Below are positions 5,028 to 6,401 of a DNA stretch of 6,401 nucleotides, one piece after another. Every line of letters begins with the position of its first letter. Within the stretch, counting starts at the first letter, position 1. Source of the stretch: an uncultured Opitutia bacterium (GTDB lineage Bacteria > Verrucomicrobiota > Verrucomicrobiia > Opitutales > UBA953); contig CAJBPJ010000018.1 of NCBI GenBank assembly GCA_903957465.1, positions 1 to 6,401 on the forward strand. The letters are read 5' to 3'. Below the pieces are notes generated by a model. It made no database searches and was not told the origin of the DNA. It was given only the letters and a program-made list of their open reading frames with translations. The position numbers and the translations under genes are program-made.

Positions 5028-6005
5028 TTAAATTCCCCACTCCGTAAGTTGTGCGTCCACAGCCTGCCCGATCATCTCGTAACCCTTCTCAGTTGGGTGA
5101 AGTAGATCTTTCATCCATTCACGGGGAATAGTGCCATCGTCCTGTACGAATTTATCGGATAAGTTGATGGTGCTATCTCCAATTTTGGCCGATTCGAGCG
5201 ATTGGGCTAACTCTAAGGATTTCTTTCGGAGCGGATCATTGGGTCCACCTCGTGGTAAAGCTAAAACCAAGATTTTACAGCCTGCACACCGTTCGCGAAT
5301 TTCCGCCACAAGTGATTGCATACCTTCAATAATATCAGGAACAGAATCAGACTGTAGGTTATTGGTGCCAATAAGCAGGACACAGGCCTTGGGCTTTATA
5401 CCGTCGAGCTCGCCGTTCCTCAGTCGCCATAACACATTTTGCGTCATGTCCCATCCGTACCCAAGGTTCGCAGCCTGACGTGGTGCTAAATATTTTTCCC
5501 ACGATTGACTACCGTTGACGCGCCCCATTTGGGGTGCTCCACCCCAAAAATGCGTGATCGAATCTCCAACCATAATTACGGATGGCTGGCGTTTTTTATT
5601 TAGATCCAAAATAGCAGCATGACGCTTAGCCCAGTCATACGTCTGGTAATCACGATTTTGCGTAACTGGTAAAAGCGTTTGCTTTAGCGGTGTAACCCGG
5701 GATTTGAAACTCCAGGTTTTCTCATTACCGACGGGCTTACCCGAGGTATCAAATTCGCGTGCCCGCAGTGTGCAACCAAGGAGGTCGCCATTCGAAATCG
5801 GCGCTAAAAATACGCCCGAACTTAGAGTTACGGGGGTGCCGTCCAAAGTATAGCGAACAACGGAGCCTTCTAAACCGACTAAGCGAACAAAGGCTTGGCC
5901 GTCCGTGCGCGCGACCTGGGACTCAACACGAACCAACTCAACCGCTGAAAATGTAGGCACATAACCCAATGTTAACCCTACCCATAAAACCGAAAAACGA
6001 CGCAT
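5028..6005 (-). CDS. Exported SGNH/GDSL-type hydrolase with N-terminal beta-sandwich-like domain
   Basis: A 325-residue protein predicted to be exported: residues 1-21 (MRRFSVLWVGLTLGYVPTFSA) resemble a signal peptide. Residues about 24-100 form a beta-rich domain with YTLDGTPVTLSSGVF and TLRAREFDTSGKPVG, similar to the chitobiase/hexosaminidase C-terminal-like fold common in secreted sugar-acting proteins. Residues about 140-325 are the SGNH hydrolase: block I VGDSIT at 146-151 (Ser149), block II NLGYGWD (Gly182), block III IGTNN at 212-216 (Asn215) and block V DLLHP at 300-304 (Asp300, His303), completing the Ser-His-Asp/Gly/Asn set. The GDSITHFW form is that of the PAF-acetylhydrolase-beta-like branch, so an esterase or acetylesterase acting on a polysaccharide is the likely role; the substrate is unknown. 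The gene lies 46 nt downstream of the methyltransferase end and could be co-transcribed. No strong ribosome binding site precedes ATG 6005. Confidence 0.92.
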   Translation of the reverse strand: MRRFSVLWVGLTLGYVPTFSAVELVRVESQVARTDGQAFVRLVGLEGSVVRYTLDGTPVTLSSGVFLAPISNGDLLGCTLRAREFDTSGKPVGNEKTWSFKSRVTPLKQTLLPVTQNRDYQTYDWAKRHAAILDLNKKRQPSVIMVGDSITHFWGGAPQMGRVNGSQSWEKYLAPRQAANLGYGWDMTQNVLWRLRNGELDGIKPKACVLLIGTNNLQSDSVPDIIEGMQSLVAEIRERCAGCKILVLALPRGGPNDPLRKKSLELAQSLESAKIGDSTINLSDKFVQDDGTIPREWMKDLLHPTEKGYEMIGQAVDAQLTEWGI

Positions 6006-6051
6006 AGACTCAGCATGAATTATCGCCCATGGAATGCAACCTTACTCAGAT

Positions 6052-6401
6052 TTATGCATTACGGCGTAGCACTAAAACGATATCACCATAGCGATTATCG
6101 ATCTTACGCTTTCGCTTTATTTCATAATGAAAGTCATGGCAGGCTATAAGCGTAAATTCAGGCACAGACTTTAAGAGTTTACGAAGTTCGGCAGGTGAAT
6201 ATGTCCGAAAATCCCAATGGGTCTCTTCTATCCATTGTTTACGACCTTCACGTACACGCATGCGCGTTCGGCAGGCCTCGGTACGCTTTAGGAGGTTGGG
6301 AATACCAGACCAAGTATCCGACTGCACACGCACACCTTGGCGCTGGCGAATCCACTGTTCATGGTCTGGTTCAGATTGTTGATAATCCGTTAGATGGAGA
6401 C
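6052..6401 (-). CDS. C-terminal part of a probable class I SAM-dependent methyltransferase (partial)
   Basis: This frame is open to the right edge, so the start lies outside the window. The visible 115 or so residues run from LHLTDYQQSEPDHEQW, through RTYSPAELRKLLKSVPEF and CHDFHYEIK, to DIVLVLRR and the TAA at 6052. That order (beta strand ending in LHLTDY, the W/R-rich insert, RTYSPAELRKLL, a C-terminal strand ending VLVLRR) is usual for the end of class I SAM-dependent methyltransferases. The SAM-binding motif is not in the window, so the assignment rests on these C-terminal features. The GTG at 6333 could be read as a start but would cut the family-like sequence in two, so it is not chosen. 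Confidence 0.7.
   Translation of the reverse strand, partial: LHLTDYQQSEPDHEQWIRQRQGVRVQSDTWSGIPNLLKRTEACRTRMRVREGRKQWIEETHWDFRTYSPAELRKLLKSVPEFTLIACHDFHYEIKRKRKIDNRYGDIVLVLRRNA

Noticed and set aside
5528..5548. A 9-bp stem with a three-base loop inside the SGNH hydrolase gene.
   Set aside because: It lies in the codons just after the GDSIT motif and has no T-tract; repeated G and C runs from TGG GGT and CCC codons explain it.

Overview
The window is an ordinary, gene-dense chromosomal stretch of about 50% GC with nine protein-coding genes (eight complete, one running off the right edge). There are no RNA genes, mobile elements or CRISPR arrays, and no gap longer than about 75 bases without a gene. 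The organism is most likely a free-living Gram-negative bacterium. A Verrucomicrobiota/Opitutae-like lineage fits the mix of genes: exported SGNH hydrolase, tiny exported Gly/Ala/Lys-rich protein, trpC next to rsmA, weak ribosome binding sites. This placement is an inference from gene style, not a proven identification.

Left block, minus strand (2706 down to 83): a tight four-gene run read mazG, then a YgjP/DUF45 zinc peptidase, then a NUDIX hydrolase, then a DUF374-type lysophospholipid acyltransferase. The gaps are 1 nt, a 1-nt overlap, and 47 nt, so this is probably one transcript. Nucleotide sanitation (mazG, NUDIX) sits with a peptidase and a lipid acyltransferase. The acyltransferase does not read in one frame: its start and its C-terminal two thirds share a frame, but about 135 nt in between are clearly coding in another frame. 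A strong rho-independent terminator at 44-75 points the other way and belongs to a plus-strand gene left of the window.

Middle block, plus strand (2781 to 4968): trpC (tryptophan synthesis) overlaps rsmA (16S rRNA dimethylation) by ATGA. A short exported Ala/Lys/Glu/Gly-rich protein follows and ends at a strong, probably two-way terminator at 4994-5021. The 74-nt divergent region between mazG and trpC holds a direct repeat spaced 42 bp that may be an operator pair.

Right block, minus strand (6401 to 5028): the C-terminal part of a probable SAM-dependent methyltransferase, then an exported SGNH/GDSL hydrolase with an N-terminal beta-sandwich-like domain, converging on the shared terminator.

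I found no clear novel multi-gene system. The items most worth a second look are the double frame change in the acyltransferase gene, an 11-bp perfect hairpin at the mazG/YgjP junction, the mazG-trpC direct repeat, and the low-complexity exported protein.
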